Source: an uncultured Psychrobacter sp. (GTDB lineage Bacteria; Pseudomonadota; Gammaproteobacteria; Pseudomonadales; Moraxellaceae). From it: 64,000 bases of DNA. Under the pieces are notes generated by a model, which worked only from the letters and a program-made list of their open reading frames with translations, was not told the origin of the DNA and did not search any database. The stretch lies in contig CANMUI010000001.1 of NCBI GenBank assembly GCA_947501045.1, positions 868,001-932,000 of the forward strand, given 5' to 3'. Numbering within the stretch: the stretch's first letter is position 1; each line of letters starts with the position of its first letter. A program made the translations under genes and the position numbers. Positions 53,525 to 63,857 of the stretch are shown here, piece after piece.

Positions 53525-54112
53525 TTAACTTTTAGCAAAAACAGGCAACGGAGAGAAATTAACCTCTGAGCGTGGCAATCTTGCTACATCACGCATACGC
53601 CAGTCATCTTTACCATCATTGCTAACTTGTAGATAGTATTTAGCTTTTAGCGGATCAATATCTACTGTTGCACTATATTTATTGCCTTGTTGATGCTGTA
53701 GTACAACGTCACGATCTTTTTTGATATCAGTTGCATGCGAGATAGATAATTCCAGCTGGTCAGGATAAGTCAAAGTTTCACCATTTAACAGTTTACCAGT
53801 TTGCAAACTTTGCTGCGGATAATCGAGATAAAAAGTAATCTCACCGCTAGGAGTAAACTGCATTTTTCCCTGCAAATCCAAATCATAGGTAAGCTTATCG
53901 CGCGATACATCATGATATAACGTTTTACCATCCATATACCAATCGTCCCGTACTACGCTATCACGAATCTGATAAGAATAATAAACGAAGAAAATACAAG
54001 CCACTACTACAAAAGCTGGCAAACCAATAACAAAGATAATCACCATATAGTTTTTATACCAAGGCTGGCTATCTTGGTGTTTAAAACTGGGCGTCGGAGA
54101 AGATGTAGACAT
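53525..54112 (-). CDS. ccoH: FixH family protein (CcoH)
   Basis: Single-span membrane protein, 195 residues, with one hydrophobic segment (about 24-45) and a periplasmic beta-rich domain of the FixH family. CcoH-type proteins aid assembly or stability of cbb3 oxidase. The periplasmic part shows IRDSVVRDDWYMDGKTLYHD and GEITFYLDYPQQ. It is 59 bases after ccoG in the cco operon. Copper transport subunits ccoI/ccoS are not within the window. Confidence 0.85.
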   Translation of the reverse strand: MSTSSPTPSFKHQDSQPWYKNYMVIIFVIGLPAFVVVACIFFVYYSYQIRDSVVRDDWYMDGKTLYHDVSRDKLTYDLDLQGKMQFTPSGEITFYLDYPQQSLQTGKLLNGETLTYPDQLELSISHATDIKKDRDVVLQHQQGNKYSATVDIDPLKAKYYLQVSNDGKDDWRMRDVARLPRSEVNFSPLPVFAKS

Positions 54113-54171
54113 AAAGCACCTATTAATCTTAAATTATACTGGATACTACAGATATTTACTGATCTTAAGTC

Positions 54172-55581
54172 TTATTGACCTTGCGTGGTAAAAACGTTTT
54201 GCTTGCTAACTTGATACTTACCGTCTTCACTGACTACGTTCAAGGTAATCGGCGTTTGGCCAGACTCAACCACCGCAGGATCACCATAAACACTAGCGGG
54301 CATATTGAAGCTTTCCCCAGGCGCAAGTGGTACATCGTTAAAACGCAACTGCAAGCTTAAGCCGTCTTGTGGTTCTAAAGAGATATTGTAAGTATGTGCA
54401 TCCTGAGTTTTATTAGTCAATTTGACAATATAACTATTTTCAATCATACCTTGAGCATTCATAGAGGATAGCTGATTGCGATCACGACTTATGTCAATCT
54501 CCAGCGGTACGCGATCAGTCAGTGCATAAACAACCCCGCCGCACAATACGGTAAGCAGCGCTAGATAAGCAAAGAGACGCGGACGCAAAACCCGACTAGG
54601 CTCTTTTTCAGCCAGTTGTCTTTCAGTAGTATACCTGATTAGTCCCCGTGGATAGCCCACCTTGTCCATAATCTCGTTACAAGCATCCACACAAGCTGCG
54701 CACTGGATACAGGCTACTTGCAGACCATCACGAATATCAATGCCAGTAGGGCAGACTTGTACGCACATCTGACATTCAATACAATCGCCTAAATCATCAG
54801 GATTAGTACCTTTTTTACGCGGGCCACGAGGCTCACCACGATCATAGTCATAGGAAACAATCAGCGTATCTTTGTCAAACATGACACTCTGAAAGCGGCC
54901 ATAAGGACAAATCTGCACACACATCTGCTCACGCATGTAACCAGCATTAGCATAAGTGGCAAAGGTAAAGATAAATACTGAGACCCAGACCCAAGTAGGC
55001 CAATCAGGTAATGGAATAAATCCTATCATCTGCCAACTATGATAAAGATAATCCGTTCCTGCAACATAGCTAACAAAGGTTGTTGCCGTTATAATCGAAA
55101 ATACCAACCAGATAAAATATACTAGTAACCGCTTAGCGATTTTTTTGGGCCCCATAGGCGCTTTATCAAACTTGATACGTTTATTACGATCACCAATTAC
55201 CATTTTCTCAACATATTGAAACATATGTGTCCATATGGTCTGCGGACAAGCGTAACCGCACCAAACCCGTCCTGCATAAACGGTTACCATAAATAGCGTA
55301 AAGGCGGCAATGATAGCGAACGCGGCAATAAAATAAAAATCTTGGGTCAAAAAAGTCAGCCCAAAAATATAGTAATGCTGCGATGGCACATCGAACCAAA
55401 GCGCCTGCCTACCATTATAGCGTAACCATGGTAGTAACAAAAATGCTGCTAGGAGTGCATACATTGAAACAACGCGAATATTCTGATAAAACCCTTTAAC
55501 AAAGCGTGGATGGACCCGATGCTTAGTGGCATCAAGATCAATCTGTTGTACAGGAATTTTGTTAGGCTGTGATGCTGACAT
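54172..55581 (-). CDS. ccoG: cbb3 oxidase accessory protein CcoG
   Basis: Polyferredoxin-like membrane protein that reduces copper during cbb3 assembly. The 469-residue protein has about five membrane segments, GRVWCGYACPQTIW (about 105-118), and CIECQMCVQVCPTGIDIRDG with CIQCAACVDAC (two 4Fe-4S clusters, about 267-300). The C-terminal periplasmic part (about 365-469) is the Ig-like beta domain typical of CcoG/RdxA. It follows ccoP by 262 bases, with a terminator hairpin between, and precedes ccoH. Confidence 0.95.
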   Translation of the reverse strand: MSASQPNKIPVQQIDLDATKHRVHPRFVKGFYQNIRVVSMYALLAAFLLLPWLRYNGRQALWFDVPSQHYYIFGLTFLTQDFYFIAAFAIIAAFTLFMVTVYAGRVWCGYACPQTIWTHMFQYVEKMVIGDRNKRIKFDKAPMGPKKIAKRLLVYFIWLVFSIITATTFVSYVAGTDYLYHSWQMIGFIPLPDWPTWVWVSVFIFTFATYANAGYMREQMCVQICPYGRFQSVMFDKDTLIVSYDYDRGEPRGPRKKGTNPDDLGDCIECQMCVQVCPTGIDIRDGLQVACIQCAACVDACNEIMDKVGYPRGLIRYTTERQLAEKEPSRVLRPRLFAYLALLTVLCGGVVYALTDRVPLEIDISRDRNQLSSMNAQGMIENSYIVKLTNKTQDAHTYNISLEPQDGLSLQLRFNDVPLAPGESFNMPASVYGDPAVVESGQTPITLNVVSEDGKYQVSKQNVFTTQGQ

Positions 55582-55762
55582 AAACTTGCCTCTTTAGAGA
55601 AGAACCTGTCGGCTAGTATAAATAAAAGATAAATACTACTGGCGTAATCTATAAATAGTTTGGTTTGCCTGCTACTATAAATGGGGCGAAAATTCCAAAA
55701 AACAATTATGATTTGATAGAAAACATTACTACAAAGCTAAGCTGTAGTTAACTTAGCTTTAA

Positions 55763-55792
55763 CAAAAAAGAGAACTGTAATGACAGTTCTCC
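55763..55792 (-). terminator. hairpin between ccoP and ccoG
   Basis: GAGAACTGT / ACAGTTCTC with a four-base loop and six T on the minus strand, 52 bases after the ccoP stop. It separates the structural genes ccoNOQP from ccoGH. Confidence 0.75.
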
Positions 55793-55843
55793 TTTATTTA
55801 AATTCCAGTACCCAAATTGCTAAACTTAACAAACAGTAGCTAC

Positions 55844-57007
55844 TTAGTTAGCACTAACGGTTTCAGTTTCGTCGTTAACTTTTGGGGTATTGGCTGCTGC
55901 GGTTACATTTGAACTCGTATTAGTATCAGTTTGCCCCGTTCTATCTGATAATGAATAAACATAAGCGGCGAGTAACATGATACGTTCGTTACCTAACTTA
56001 GTTTCCCATTCAGGCATGACGCCTGCACGGCCATAACGCAAAGTGTCACGTACTACTTCGCGCTCACCGCCATATAACCAGATGCCATCAGTCAAGTTTG
56101 GTGCTCCCACTGAAGTCATACCTTTACCTTCTGGACCATGACATAAAGCGCACTGCTGTGCGAAGATAGCACTGCCTTGGTTCACCAACGTTTGGTCAAG
56201 CTCTCCATTGTCCGGATGACCATTGTTTGGCGCTAATGACAAAACATATTCCGATGCTGCACGTACACCATCTTCACCAATCTGATCACGCCAAGCTGGC
56301 ATACCACCGACACGTCCATTATGTAGTGTAAACAGGATGTCACTAGCATCACCACCATATAACCAAGCACCATCAGTTAAGTTAGGATAGCCTAAAGCTC
56401 CTTTTGCATTTGAGCCATGACAAACCGCACAGTTTTGTAAAAATAAACGGCTACCTACTTTTAATGCATTTGGATCCTGTGAAAGCTTTTCAACTGCAGG
56501 AGCAAGCTGTGCAACCTTCTCATCAATCTGTACTTTCAAATCAGCTGGCGGCTCATCGCTACGGCGAAAAGTAGTTTGCAAAGAGGCTAAAGTGGTTAAA
56601 GTCTCTGTTGCATCGGTAGCATTAGCTTTTACCAAAATACTTTGCTCAAAGTTATTGGTGAATATTTTATCGTTTTCTTCAAGCTCGCTATATAGTTCGT
56701 TTTTTGAGGACCAAGGTACTGTTTCTCCGTCGACTTCAACGGTAGCAAGGCCATTCCAGCTCGCTGGTTGAATAGCAGGGAAGAATAGCCAATAGGCAAT
56801 ACCCCAAACAATTGAACCAAAAAATATGACTAGCCACCACTTAGGCAGCGGTTTGTCATATTCTCGAATACCATCGTAGTCATGTCCTGTAGTGCCATCT
56901 TCTTCTACTTCTGGTTTATATTTTAATACCATTAATAAGACGGCAAGGATACCAGCCCAGCAAGCGATGCTTAGGATAGTAATCCAAGAACTCCAAAAAA
57001 ATGTCAT
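55844..57007 (-). CDS. ccoP: cbb3-type cytochrome c oxidase subunit III (diheme)
   Basis: Membrane-anchored diheme cytochrome c that passes electrons to CcoN. The 387-residue protein has two N-terminal hydrophobic segments (about 5-25 and 56-80). Two CXXCH heme sites follow: CAVCHGSNAKGALG (about 192) and CALCHGPEGKG (about 288). An Asn/Thr/Val-rich tail closes it. Its ATG overlaps the ccoQ stop (ATGA at 57004-57007), so ccoQ and ccoP are coupled. Confidence 0.96.
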   Translation of the reverse strand: MTFFWSSWITILSIACWAGILAVLLMVLKYKPEVEEDGTTGHDYDGIREYDKPLPKWWLVIFFGSIVWGIAYWLFFPAIQPASWNGLATVEVDGETVPWSSKNELYSELEENDKIFTNNFEQSILVKANATDATETLTTLASLQTTFRRSDEPPADLKVQIDEKVAQLAPAVEKLSQDPNALKVGSRLFLQNCAVCHGSNAKGALGYPNLTDGAWLYGGDASDILFTLHNGRVGGMPAWRDQIGEDGVRAASEYVLSLAPNNGHPDNGELDQTLVNQGSAIFAQQCALCHGPEGKGMTSVGAPNLTDGIWLYGGEREVVRDTLRYGRAGVMPEWETKLGNERIMLLAAYVYSLSDRTGQTDTNTSSNVTAAANTPKVNDETETVSAN

Positions 57008-57186
57008 CGTTTATCCTTATTGCGCTGCTCTTTAGATAAGGCTTCTTTATCCTCATCATCGAGCGCAAGTTTTGCATCTTCTTCGAAGCGTTTTTTGTTT
57101 TTTGGCGAATACGCCCACCATGCAACGCCTATAAAGGCAATAAAGGCAGAAACGGTCGCAATTGTTTGTAATTCACCAATACCCAT
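57004..57186 (-). CDS. ccoQ: cbb3 oxidase subunit CcoQ
   Basis: A 60-residue protein with one membrane segment (about 8-28, AFIAFIGVAWWAYSP) and a charged, basic C-terminus (NKKRFEED...). This is the usual CcoQ/FixQ form, a small subunit that stabilises the complex. It overlaps ccoO by one base (57186) and ccoP by four. Confidence 0.93.
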   Translation of the reverse strand: MGIGELQTIATVSAFIAFIGVAWWAYSPKNKKRFEEDAKLALDDEDKEALSKEQRNKDKR

Positions 57187-57824
57187 TAGCGCTGTCCTTC
57201 CATCGCAGTACCCAATTGCTGGAGGTAGGCAACTAAAGCATCAAGCTCAGTTGCACCAAGAACTTCATCTGGCGCACCTTCGATATCTTCTTCAGTATAC
57301 GGCACTCCGAAACGATCACGGAATAAACGCATTTTAGTTTGGACATTCTCACCGTTGACTTCATTTACAGCAAGCCACGGAAAACCTGGCATAACTGATT
57401 CAGGAACCAACGACCGTGGGTCAATCAAATGTTGCTTTTGCCAGTCATCAGAGTAACGTTCACCAACGCGTGCCAAATCAGGTCCAGTACGCTTAGATCC
57501 CCATAAAAAAGGATGATCCCACGTTGACTCTGCAGCGCGTGAATAAGGGCCATAACGCTCAACTTCAGCACGCAAAGGACGTACCATCTGAGTATGACAA
57601 ACGTGACAACCTTCACGAATATAGACATCACGTCCTTCAAACTCAAGAGCGGTCCAAGGCTCCATAGAAGGTAGGGGAGCATTGACCCCGCCTTCTTCAG
57701 GAGCTTTTTGATCATATATTAGCGGTACGATTTCCACTAATGTCGCAAAACTAATTGCGATAACGATACCGATAACCAATAAGCCTGTATTTTTCTCAAT
57801 AATTTCATGCGGTGTACCAGCCAT
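57186..57824 (-). CDS. ccoO: cbb3-type cytochrome c oxidase subunit II (monoheme)
   Basis: A 212-residue monoheme membrane cytochrome c. One N-terminal membrane segment (about 13-34) and one CXXCH heme site, [12 protein letters not shown] (about 71-82), then [12 protein letters not shown] with the distal Met region. It is shorter than some CcoO proteins but close to family length. It is ten bases downstream of ccoN. Confidence 0.96.
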   Translation of the reverse strand: MAGTPHEIIEKNTGLLVIGIVIAISFATLVEIVPLIYDQKAPEEGGVNAPLPSMEPWTALEFEGRDVYIREGCHVCHTQMVRPLRAEVERYGPYSRAAESTWDHPFLWGSKRTGPDLARVGERYSDDWQKQHLIDPRSLVPESVMPGFPWLAVNEVNGENVQTKMRLFRDRFGVPYTEEDIEGAPDEVLGATELDALVAYLQQLGTAMEGQR

Positions 57825-57833
57825 GATCGCTCC

Positions 57834-59315
57834 TTATATTTTAGCTGTCTGTGATTCATCAACACTAGGTTCATGATCAGTAGGATCAGCGATATCCACA
57901 GGTTTACCTTCTGGCATTTTAAGCGTTTGATAAACATTATATGCCATAACAAACATACCTGACACATACAACAAGCCACCAAAAGCACGACCGATATAGG
58001 GGAAATGCGAGAATTCAACGGTATCGACAAAGCTATAGACTAAAGTACCGTCTGGGTTAGTAGCCAGCCACATCATGCCCTGTCCAATACCTGAAATCCA
58101 CATGGATACAATATAAAAAATAGTACCAGCTGTTGCTAACCAAAAGTGGGTGGTAATTAGACTAATAGAATACATTTTTGGTTTGTTATAAATACGTGGT
58201 AATAATACGTATAGTGAACCAATCGTAATCATACCTACCCAGCCCAAAGCACCTGAGTGTACATGACCTACTGTCCAGTCCGTATTATGCGATAGCGCGT
58301 TGACCGTCTTAATTGACATCATTGGGCCTTCAAAAGTAGACATCGCATAAAAGGACAATGCCACAATCATAAAGCGAATGATTGGATCGGTACGCAGCTT
58401 ATCCCAGCTACCTGATAAGGTTAAAACACCATTAATCATACCGCCCCAAGAGGGTGCAAACAGGATAATTGAGAACACCATAGCTAGCGACTGCGTCCAA
58501 TCTGGCAACGCCGAATAATGCAAATGATGACCGCCAGCCCACATGTAAGAAGCAATCAATGCCCAAAAGTGAACGATAGATAACCGATAGGAGTAAATAG
58601 GACGACCGATCTGTACCGGTACGAAATAGTACATCATACCAAGGAAGGCTGCCGTTAAATAAAACCCTACCGCATTATGCCCATACCACCACTGCACCAT
58701 AGCGTCAGTTGCACCGCCAAACAGCGAGTAAGACTTAAATGCACTTACCGGAATAGCCATGCTATTTACAATGTGTAGTAGGGCAATAGTAATAATAAAA
58801 GCAGCGAAGAACCAGTTCGCTACATAGATATGAGAAGTTGTACGTTTGATAAGAGTACCGAAGAAAACGATGGCATAAGAAATCCACACCAAGGCTATCA
58901 AGATATCAATTGGCCACTCAAGCTCTGCGTATTCTTTAGTGGAGGTTAAACCTAAGGGCAGAGTAATGACTGCTGCGATAATAACTGCTTGCCAACCCCA
59001 AAAGGTAAACCAAGCCAAGTAAGGCGCAAATAGCCTAGTTTTACAAGTACGCTGTACGATATAGTAAGACGTTGCAAACAAGGCACTACCGCCAAACGCA
59101 AAAATGACCGCATTAGTATGTAGCGGTCGTAGACGACTAAAAGTTAGCCATGGTATGTCAAAGTTAAGCTCCGGCCATGCCAACTGGGAGGCGATAAACA
59201 CCCCAAGACTCATGCCGATGATGCCCCATACTACCGCCATAATCGTGAAAAATCTTATGATAGTGATTTCATATTCACGGTCAACTGGGGCGACTGCTGT
59301 GTTTTGTAAACTCAT
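57834..59315 (-). CDS. ccoN: cbb3-type cytochrome c oxidase subunit I
   Basis: Catalytic subunit of the high-affinity terminal oxidase, reducing O2 to water and pumping protons. The 493-residue protein has about twelve membrane segments. The heme/copper ligands are seen as [11 protein letters not shown] (about 49-59), [22 protein letters not shown] (Cu His), [15 protein letters not shown] and [16 protein letters not shown]. It lacks the Cox-type K-channel Glu pattern, as expected for the cbb3 class. First gene of the operon; the upstream region is 1.1 kb and shows no clear FNR/Anr box. Confidence 0.97.
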   Translation of the reverse strand: MSLQNTAVAPVDREYEITIIRFFTIMAVVWGIIGMSLGVFIASQLAWPELNFDIPWLTFSRLRPLHTNAVIFAFGGSALFATSYYIVQRTCKTRLFAPYLAWFTFWGWQAVIIAAVITLPLGLTSTKEYAELEWPIDILIALVWISYAIVFFGTLIKRTTSHIYVANWFFAAFIITIALLHIVNSMAIPVSAFKSYSLFGGATDAMVQWWYGHNAVGFYLTAAFLGMMYYFVPVQIGRPIYSYRLSIVHFWALIASYMWAGGHHLHYSALPDWTQSLAMVFSIILFAPSWGGMINGVLTLSGSWDKLRTDPIIRFMIVALSFYAMSTFEGPMMSIKTVNALSHNTDWTVGHVHSGALGWVGMITIGSLYVLLPRIYNKPKMYSISLITTHFWLATAGTIFYIVSMWISGIGQGMMWLATNPDGTLVYSFVDTVEFSHFPYIGRAFGGLLYVSGMFVMAYNVYQTLKMPEGKPVDIADPTDHEPSVDESQTAKI

Positions 59316-60429
59316 TGGATGATTCCTTTACAGCCCGAATTATCAACAGAATTAACTAACTCTTCACAATATATATGCTATAAAAACATAACAATCATGG
59401 CACATGCTGCTGTCTGACTCGCTTATTACCGTAATGGTTTATTAACTGCCGGATTAAACTCTCACAAGGGATTGTCTAGTAATGATAGCAAACGAACACT
59501 AAAAAACGTTACAGTCATTATTCAGCGAGATTAGGACGATTAATACATCATTAAAGTTAATAAGGAAACATGCCATACTCGAGCATCAAACACCTAATTA
59601 TGTATACAAATCATAGATGTATGCTAGCGGCGGCTGACAAAAAACATATCTACGTAATGTTTAGTTAAAACTCCCGAATTTGTTTAAGGTATTGTAGCGC
59701 AATCTAAGTAAAATATCATCAGAACTGTGTACCAAAATACAAACTCTTTGGTAAATAATTTAGCTGATAACCTTTATTAAAGAGCTATTGATTTTGAAAA
59801 TTAGCTAAAAAACACAAAAAATACTTCAAATTTATGACTCACAACTAATAAAAATAGTGAACTTATTAAAACAGGTATAATGTCTCAAACACCATATAAT
59901 TGCGAAGCTAATAAATTACCACATAAGCAACAATCGTTGACTAAGTCATTGATTATAGTATGTTTTAGTTTATGATACTCTCTTTTAATCAGTCTGTTAA
60001 GACTAATTTTCTTGAAAAGAGCAATGAAACTACGTGTGAATAAGTCTGATAATTGGGCTAGTAGCAAGATGATACTAGCGTATCTATTTTATTTCGAACT
60101 GACCATATACTTATTAGAAATTGTAGCAAATATAAATAGTAACTTATTTATAGCCTCTATAAGCAAGACTCCTAGTTACTTTTACAACTACATATCAACA
60201 ATTTTTTTAAGGGTTTGTCGCAACCAATGATAATAGACCAATAAATATTGAAAAACAATGGTTAATAGGTAGCGAAGACAGGACCAACAAGTCTAGCCTA
60301 AAAAAAATATGAATCATGAGAATTTGTTACAATTTGGCAAATAGTAATCATTTTAGGTTTTACTTATTCTAAAACCGCGCCATAATGAGGCGGTACAACA
60401 TTGATCGTTACTTTATAAAGGACAACAAT
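59316..60429. other. 1.1-kb non-coding region upstream of ccoN
   Basis: A very AT-rich divergent spacer between ccoN and the SCP2-like gene. A search by eye for the TTGAT-N4-ATCAA box gave no convincing match on either strand. The two short open frames inside (about 60-72 codons) lack ribosome-binding sites and family features and are not called genes. Small RNAs or the regulatory region of ccoN may lie here. Confidence 0.5.
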
Positions 60430-60819
60430 ATGGCAGTTTTTTTAACGGATGCATGGTTTGAACAAGTAGACAATTTGGGCGCTGAGGCTGGTGAACTCAA
60501 TTTACCCCCTGCTTTAGCCAATATGGTCATTAATCTAAAAATCTCTGATACTGAGCAAGATATTGAAGCTAATTATGCTAATGGCCTGTTGCATAAGGGT
60601 TTGAATGATGACGCTAGTACTACGCTATTGCTTGATCGTGATACGCTACAATCTATTATTACCGATTTCGATATGAATCAAGTTATGGGCGCCTTTATGA
60701 GCGGTAAGATTCGTGTTGAAGGCGATATGTCGCAGTTAATGGCATTGCAAACAGCGCGGCCAAGTACAGAACAAAAAGAGCTGTTCAAACGTATCAAGTC
60801 CATGACTACTATGGCTTAG
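60430..60819 (+). CDS. SCP2-like sterol-binding fold protein
   Basis: A 129-residue protein of the SCP2 sterol-carrier/lipid-binding fold. The ATG at 60430 was chosen because AAGGAC lies six bases upstream; the longer frame from 60385 has none. Family marks are FDMNQVMGAFMSGKIRVEGDMSQLMAL near the C-terminus (split here as FMSGKIRVEGD and MSQLMAL), which match the GKIKVEGD..LA..L motif. Such proteins bind lipids or acyl groups; a lone domain gives no further clue. Terminator follows. Confidence 0.8.
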   Translation: MAVFLTDAWFEQVDNLGAEAGELNLPPALANMVINLKISDTEQDIEANYANGLLHKGLNDDASTTLLLDRDTLQSIITDFDMNQVMGAFMSGKIRVEGDMSQLMALQTARPSTEQKELFKRIKSMTTMA

Positions 60820-60891
60820 AATTTCTATAACTCAATAAGAAAGAGAGTTTGGTAATCAGATGGGGTAGATCTAAATCAAACTCATTTATTC

Positions 60892-60925
60892 AAAAAAGCC
60901 CCTAATATCAATTAGGGGCTTTTTG
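60892..60925. terminator. bidirectional terminator
   Basis: AAAAAGCCCCTAAT / ATTAGGGGCTTTTT perfect 14-bp stem, ATCA loop, T-runs on both strands. It serves the SCP2-like gene and the convergent unrecognised gene. Confidence 0.85.
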
Positions 60926-60985
60926 TATTACAATTTAGTGAATTAATAATACGGCAAGCTAGATAAACAGTCGCTTGTATTGTGC

Positions 60986-61972
60986 TTAGCTGGCTTGGGT
61001 CTGCAACTGCACTTTTGAGTTTTGAGAGTTCTGATTCTCTTTATAAATCGCCGCTTGCAGCCAGATGTTTGCCTGAACATAATCGTTTACTTGAATAGCG
61101 TTAGTAACGTCAGTACGCGGCGCGCCAACACGAACGACAAATGGATCAGCGTCTTGTTCACGCAGTATGACTAAATCGAACAAAATAATAGTTTTGTCAT
61201 TGAATACTGTTTCTTGTTTGCCGATAACCTGTCCTTGACACCAAGCCTCATCTTCTTGTCCTAAAGTATCACCGAACAGATAAGCACACATGTGCCCTAG
61301 ATTGATCTCTACCGGTGCCATTTGTGCTTCTGTTACGGGCTGCCAGTTTTTGATTTGCTCTTGGATATCAGCTGGAACTTGCCCATCGTTGGCCGCAACG
61401 ATGTCGTTAAAAGCACGGTGGTAGCGAATGGCCTCCTCATCCTCAACCATAATAACTTCGTTTTGTTCGCTGAGCGTAATCTCGTGGGCCCAAGCACTAA
61501 AATTCACAAAATAAGGAGTGTTTTGTTGATACAGATGACGATTTGCCGTATAAAGCTGATCAAAAGCATAAATAATACTGCCATCAGTACTACGCAGACG
61601 TAGCACTGCATCATGAGTATTCTCATTGACGATCATACGCTCGATTGTACAGGTAAGACCGTAGGGGCCATTGACACAAGGGTAGGCATTGATAAAGCAT
61701 TCAGGCTTGCCATTTTTCATTGCCAGTACCTGATTGATATGGCAGGGTTGATTCTCTGAGAGCAATAAACAGCTGTCCTTGGCACTGACATTATTATTTA
61801 GCCCTTTAGGGATAGCGGCCTGCTTAATCATCTGCTGTAGCCATTCTGGTACATCATGACTCATATTATCAGTCAAAATGCGCCAATGGTCAGCGTGACC
61901 AGCAGTTTGTTCGTCGGTTAAGGTGATTTTGGTAGGAGACTGTACATTTTTATATTGATAATTGATAGTCAT
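60986..61972 (-). CDS. unrecognised 328-residue protein
   Basis: Not recognised. A cytoplasmic-looking, acidic protein with no signal peptide or membrane segments and mixed alpha/beta prediction. The first half has several Cys (KDSCLL, QPCHINQ, PECFIN, YPCVNGPYGLTC) and an alternating beta pattern (VLRLRSTDGSIIYAF). A late charged region (LGQEDEAWCQGQVIGKQ) and a Gln/Asn/Ser-rich end follow. The start was set at an ATG at 61972; the longest frame opens with a TTG at 61984. It has its own terminator and no informative neighbour. Length and composition suggest a real gene. Confidence 0.7.
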   Translation of the reverse strand: MTINYQYKNVQSPTKITLTDEQTAGHADHWRILTDNMSHDVPEWLQQMIKQAAIPKGLNNNVSAKDSCLLLSENQPCHINQVLAMKNGKPECFINAYPCVNGPYGLTCTIERMIVNENTHDAVLRLRSTDGSIIYAFDQLYTANRHLYQQNTPYFVNFSAWAHEITLSEQNEVIMVEDEEAIRYHRAFNDIVAANDGQVPADIQEQIKNWQPVTEAQMAPVEINLGHMCAYLFGDTLGQEDEAWCQGQVIGKQETVFNDKTIILFDLVILREQDADPFVVRVGAPRTDVTNAIQVNDYVQANIWLQAAIYKENQNSQNSKVQLQTQAS

Positions 61973-62479
61973 GAAAATACTCAAATTTAAATCAGCGATG
62001 CAATCTGGACCCTGTATCCTGCTTGATGCTAATTGTCTTTGTTACTAACGCAGTAAGCCAATACCTAAATAATATATTATATGTGTAGCTATTATTGTGC
62101 TATGTTTGCGCAGCAATCATACAAAGGGTCGGCAGATAACCATGGTGGATTAATGATGATTGTCTTTAGCATATAATATATAGGTATAGAGGTTAGTAAT
62201 AGCAAGCCCCTAATAAAAAAATAATAATCCTACAAAATACTTTATTAAAAATACGAGCAGTTTTTGCCAATGACTGGCATATTTTGGCTAAATTGTGTCA
62301 AACTATCCCCTTTTTGAGCGTCCCAGTCGACCAGCTTAAGACTAATATTATAAATTGAGAGGATGATGGTGTAAGTTTTTTTGTACCATTCGTTCAATTT
62401 ATAGGCTTGGTGAGATGATCGTTTATATCGACAGGTTTATGTAGTAGCTACATTCTTAAATAAGATAAAGAGTTTGAAT
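61973..62479. other. 507-bp spacer before lolC
   Basis: Divergent region between the unrecognised gene and lolC. It is AT-rich with TATA-like words near 62165-62180, and no open frame or repeat was found. Promoters for both genes should lie here. Confidence 0.4.
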
Positions 62480-63748
62480 ATGTTTCGTCCTTTAGCGTTG
62501 TTTATCGGCCTGCGGTATACTCGAGCAGAGCGCAGTAATCGCTTTATCTCCTTTATATCACTCATATCGATGGTAGGTTTAACTCTTGGCGTTGCAGTAC
62601 TGATTACGGTTTTATCAGTAATGAACGGCTTTGATCGCGAGCTCAAAACTCGCATTTTGGGTATGGTACCGCAAGCAACAGTAACTTCGCCGGAGGTCAT
62701 TGGCGACTGGCAAGCGCTGGCTGATCGTATTGAAGAAGATCCAGAAGTCATAGCCGTAGCGCCATTTATACAACTGCAAGGAATGCTGACCTCAAACGGT
62801 CAAGTGGCAGGAATTATGGTTACCGGTGTTGAGCCTGAGTACGAAAAAAATGTCTCTATTATTAATGAGCATATGACTGAAGGGAGTATTGACACCCTAA
62901 AAAATGGCGACTTTAGTATTGTGCTGGGTGAAGCCATGGTGCAGTCCTTAGGTCTTAATATCGGCGATAAGGTCACTTTAGTACTTCCAGAAGCTTCGCC
63001 ATCCCCTGCTGGCGTGATACCACGCTTCAAGCGTTTTACTTTGACTGGGGTGTTTAGTATCAGTCCAGAAGTGGATAGCTTGATGGCGTTTATTCCGATG
63101 AATGATGCAGCCAAACTGCTGCGTTTGCCAGCAGGCGCGCAAGGTATTCGCATGAAGCTCAATGATATTTTCAAAGCGCCGCAAGCAGCCCAGCAAGCGG
63201 CTGCTATCTCTCCTCAAGCAGCCCAGCAAGCGGCTGCTATCTCTCCTGTACAGCTCTATCCAAGCGACTGGACCCAGACGCATGGCAATCTATTTGGTGC
63301 CATTCAAATGGAAAAAGCTATGGTGGGCTTGCTATTATTTTTGATTATCCTAGTAGCGGCTTTCAACATTGTTTCAAGCTTAGTTATGCTGGTCACCGAT
63401 AAAAAAGCTGATATTGCTATCCTCAAAACGTTTGGAGCCTCTCCGCGTTTGATTACGCAAGTATTTATGGTACAAGGCGTGGTGATCGGTGTGATCGGAA
63501 CGGTGGCGGGTACTATTCTTGGCGTTGTATTTGCGCTAAGTGTCAGTGATATCTTAGGCTGGATCAACCAAAGCTTTGGTCTTAATCTGTTTGATGCCTA
63601 CTTTATCAATTATCTACCCTCGCAGCTGCGTCTGACTGACGTGGTGCTGATTACTGGTGCTTCGTTTGTGCTGAGCTTTTTGGCCACTATTTATCCTGCG
63701 CGCCGCGCTGCTAGAATTCAGCCTGCGCAAACGCTACGTTACGAGTAG
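62480..63748 (+). CDS. lolC: lipoprotein-releasing ABC transporter permease (LolC/E family)
   Basis: Inner-membrane permease of the LolCDE machine that releases lipoproteins for outer-membrane delivery. The ATG at 62480 gives MFRPLALFIGLRYTRAE, the family start, with AAAGAG upstream; a TTG at 62474 is in frame but poorer. The 422 residues show one N-terminal membrane segment, a large periplasmic domain (about 45-270) and three C-terminal segments (FtsX-like). A 33-bp perfect tandem duplication within the periplasmic domain adds an extra QAAQQAAAISP. lolD follows 109 bases later. Confidence 0.93.
   Translation: MFRPLALFIGLRYTRAERSNRFISFISLISMVGLTLGVAVLITVLSVMNGFDRELKTRILGMVPQATVTSPEVIGDWQALADRIEEDPEVIAVAPFIQLQGMLTSNGQVAGIMVTGVEPEYEKNVSIINEHMTEGSIDTLKNGDFSIVLGEAMVQSLGLNIGDKVTLVLPEASPSPAGVIPRFKRFTLTGVFSISPEVDSLMAFIPMNDAAKLLRLPAGAQGIRMKLNDIFKAPQAAQQAAAISPQAAQQAAAISPVQLYPSDWTQTHGNLFGAIQMEKAMVGLLLFLIILVAAFNIVSSLVMLVTDKKADIAILKTFGASPRLITQVFMVQGVVIGVIGTVAGTILGVVFALSVSDILGWINQSFGLNLFDAYFINYLPSQLRLTDVVLITGASFVLSFLATIYPARRAARIQPAQTLRYE
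63182..63247 (+). repeat. 33-bp perfect tandem duplication inside lolC
   Basis: Positions 63182-63214 are repeated exactly at 63215-63247. In frame they encode QAAQQAAAISP twice, in the periplasmic loop. Identity suggests recent slippage. Confidence 0.9.
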
Positions 63749-63857
63749 CTGCTAGCATAAATGTGCGGCAACGATACCAAGAATAGTTATAACTGCTGCG
63801 TATCAATTTTATGTTGCATACGAGCAATTGATAATAAATATGAATATAGGATGTAGT

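Noticed and set aside
59885..60230. Two short open frames (59885-60067 minus, 60012-60230 plus) in the ccoN upstream region
   Set aside because: They overlap each other on opposite strands, lack ribosome-binding sites, and have AT-driven composition with no recognisable family.
59316..60429. FNR/Anr box before ccoN
   Set aside because: No TTGAT-N4-ATCAA-like site with acceptable matches was found by eye.
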